Of a stretch of DNA of 5,574 nucleotides, positions 4,853 to 5,574 are shown piece after piece; position 1 is the stretch's first letter; each line of letters opens with the position of its first letter. Made by a program: the position numbers and the translations under genes. This stretch comes from Actinomycetes bacterium (GTDB lineage: Bacteria > Actinomycetota > Actinomycetes > Propionibacteriales > Propionibacteriaceae). The notes below the pieces were generated by a model. It was not told where the DNA came from, made no database searches, and worked only from the letters and a program-made list of their open reading frames with translations. Location of the stretch: contig JAEZGC010000326.1 in the NCBI GenBank assembly GCA_023437345.1, positions 1 through 5,574 on the forward strand, in the 5' to 3' direction.

Positions 4853-5563
4853 TCAGGGTTCGGGGCTGGTGGTGCGCCGGCCGGCCCGTCCGGCGATGGT
4901 GAGACCGACGATCCGCGACACCGCGACGGCCAGGAACATCATCCCCGCCACCTGTTGCACCATGACCACCGACCGTGCCAGCGGGGTGACGGGGACGACA
5001 TCGGACAGGCCGGTGCTGCTCATGGTGGTTGTCGACAGGAAGAGCAATTCCAGCCAGCTGCGCTGGCCGAGCGGATCGACGGCGGCGACGAACGATCCGG
5101 GCACGACACCCTGCACCGCCGAGTAGGCGTAGGCCCACAGCCACACGGCGACCGTGAAGGTGGCGCCGATCGCCCAGATCTCGTCGCCGGTCACCTCGTC
5201 ATCGGCGAACATGTATCTGAGCAGCCCGGTCAGCGTGTAGGCGTAGAACCCGACATGGACGACGTCGGAGGCGAGGTGCCAGGGTTGGGCGCCGGCTGTC
5301 GCCCAGTCGATGATCGTGAGCGTTACCGCCGGGATGCCGATCAGCAGGCCCAGCCAGGTGTAGGCGGGGGTCGCCCGTACGACGGCGAGCGCCAGCACGA
5401 CGACGAGCATCCCGAACAGGGAGAGTCCGAGGCGGCCCACCGAGTTCGCTGGGGAGTCGTCAACGAAGGCGTAGAGCAGGATGCCCAGCAGTTGCACGAT
5501 GAGGAGCACCGCCGAGGGGTGGGTGGGCCCCCCCCGCCCGCCGCGGGGCCGCCGGTGCCGCAT
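4853..5563 (-). CDS. Ion-channel-like membrane protein (Ion_trans_2 type pore) with altered selectivity filter
   Basis: A 236-residue membrane protein. Hydrophobic helices lie at about 17-35, 43-62, 68-86, 98-113 and 128-150. They are followed by a pore loop and a last helix at about 196-221 ending SRIVGL. The C-terminal third aligns by eye with bacterial K+-channel pores: a pore helix near 170-180, then TTMSSTGLSDVVPVTPLARS (179-198) where the usual form is TTLTTVGYGD followed by a similar PxxxxAR stretch. The filter TVGYG therefore reads STGLS (183-187). The first Gly and the following Asp188 are kept, but Tyr is Leu and the second Gly is Ser. Ion selectivity cannot be assumed; it may be a nonselective or non-conducting homologue. 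The ATG at 5563 lies 11 bp from the window edge and the frame stays open upstream, so the true start could be outside. There is no cytoplasmic RCK domain. The small four-helix gene follows 76 bp downstream. Confidence 0.82.
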   Translation of the reverse strand: MRHRRPRGGRGGPTHPSAVLLIVQLLGILLYAFVDDSPANSVGRLGLSLFGMLVVVLALAVVRATPAYTWLGLLIGIPAVTLTIIDWATAGAQPWHLASDVVHVGFYAYTLTGLLRYMFADDEVTGDEIWAIGATFTVAVWLWAYAYSAVQGVVPGSFVAAVDPLGQRSWLELLFLSTTTMSSTGLSDVVPVTPLARSVVMVQQVAGMMFLAVAVSRIVGLTIAGRAGRRTTSPEP

Positions 5564-5574
5564 GGGCGCGCCCG

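Noticed and set aside
5564..5573. Perfect 10-bp palindrome GGGCGCGCCC next to the channel start.
   Set aside because: A G/C-only palindrome of this size is likely by chance here, and the upstream context is cut by the window edge.
1..5574. Search for tRNA, rRNA, CRISPR arrays, IS ends, attachment sites and riboswitches.
   Set aside because: Nothing convincing on either strand; nearly all of the window is coding, and the gaps are 162 bp or shorter.

Overview
This window is very GC-rich, with strongly GC-biased third codon positions in every real gene. It carries small actinobacterial families throughout: a HisKA_3-type kinase with a NarL-type regulator, and a DHA3-like MFS transporter. It also has starts preceded by TANNNT-like -10 boxes at leaderless spacing. 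I read it as chromosomal DNA of an actinomycete (Actinomycetota); the genus cannot be told. No tRNA, rRNA, CRISPR array, insertion sequence, integrase or phage gene is visible, so this looks like ordinary chromosome rather than a mobile island.

Layout, left to right. (1) On the minus strand and cut by the left edge is an aminoglycoside phosphotransferase-fold kinase homologue (1-615) whose catalytic HGD motif reads HGG. (2) Diverging from it after 162 bp is a two-component operon on the plus strand: a membrane histidine kinase (778-1968) and its response regulator (1965-2645), joined by an ATGA overlap. (3) Meeting the operon tail to tail, with both TAG stops sharing one CTAG, is a minus-strand MFS exporter (2642-3898). 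(4) A 113-bp divergent control region (3899-4011) contains nested palindromes and two facing promoter-like elements. (5) A plus-strand ABM-domain protein resembling LsrG follows (4012-4317). (6) Six bases beyond it, on the minus strand, is a small four-helix membrane protein of unknown function (4324-4776). (7) Upstream of that, also on the minus strand, is a membrane protein with one K+-channel-like pore and an altered selectivity filter (4853-5563). Its start lies 11 bp from the right edge.

The only clear functional unit is the kinase-regulator pair. The kinase should sense a membrane or envelope condition through its transmembrane region and pass phosphate from His212 to Asp57 of the regulator. 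Its targets are not shown. The neighbouring exporter and the ABM protein diverging from it are plausible candidates by position only. The channel-like protein and the four-helix protein are co-oriented with a 76-bp gap and may be co-transcribed. I found no convincing evidence of a wholly new multi-gene system. The best leads are the kinase-fold protein lacking its catalytic aspartate, the channel with an STGLS filter, and the palindrome-rich divergent promoter region.
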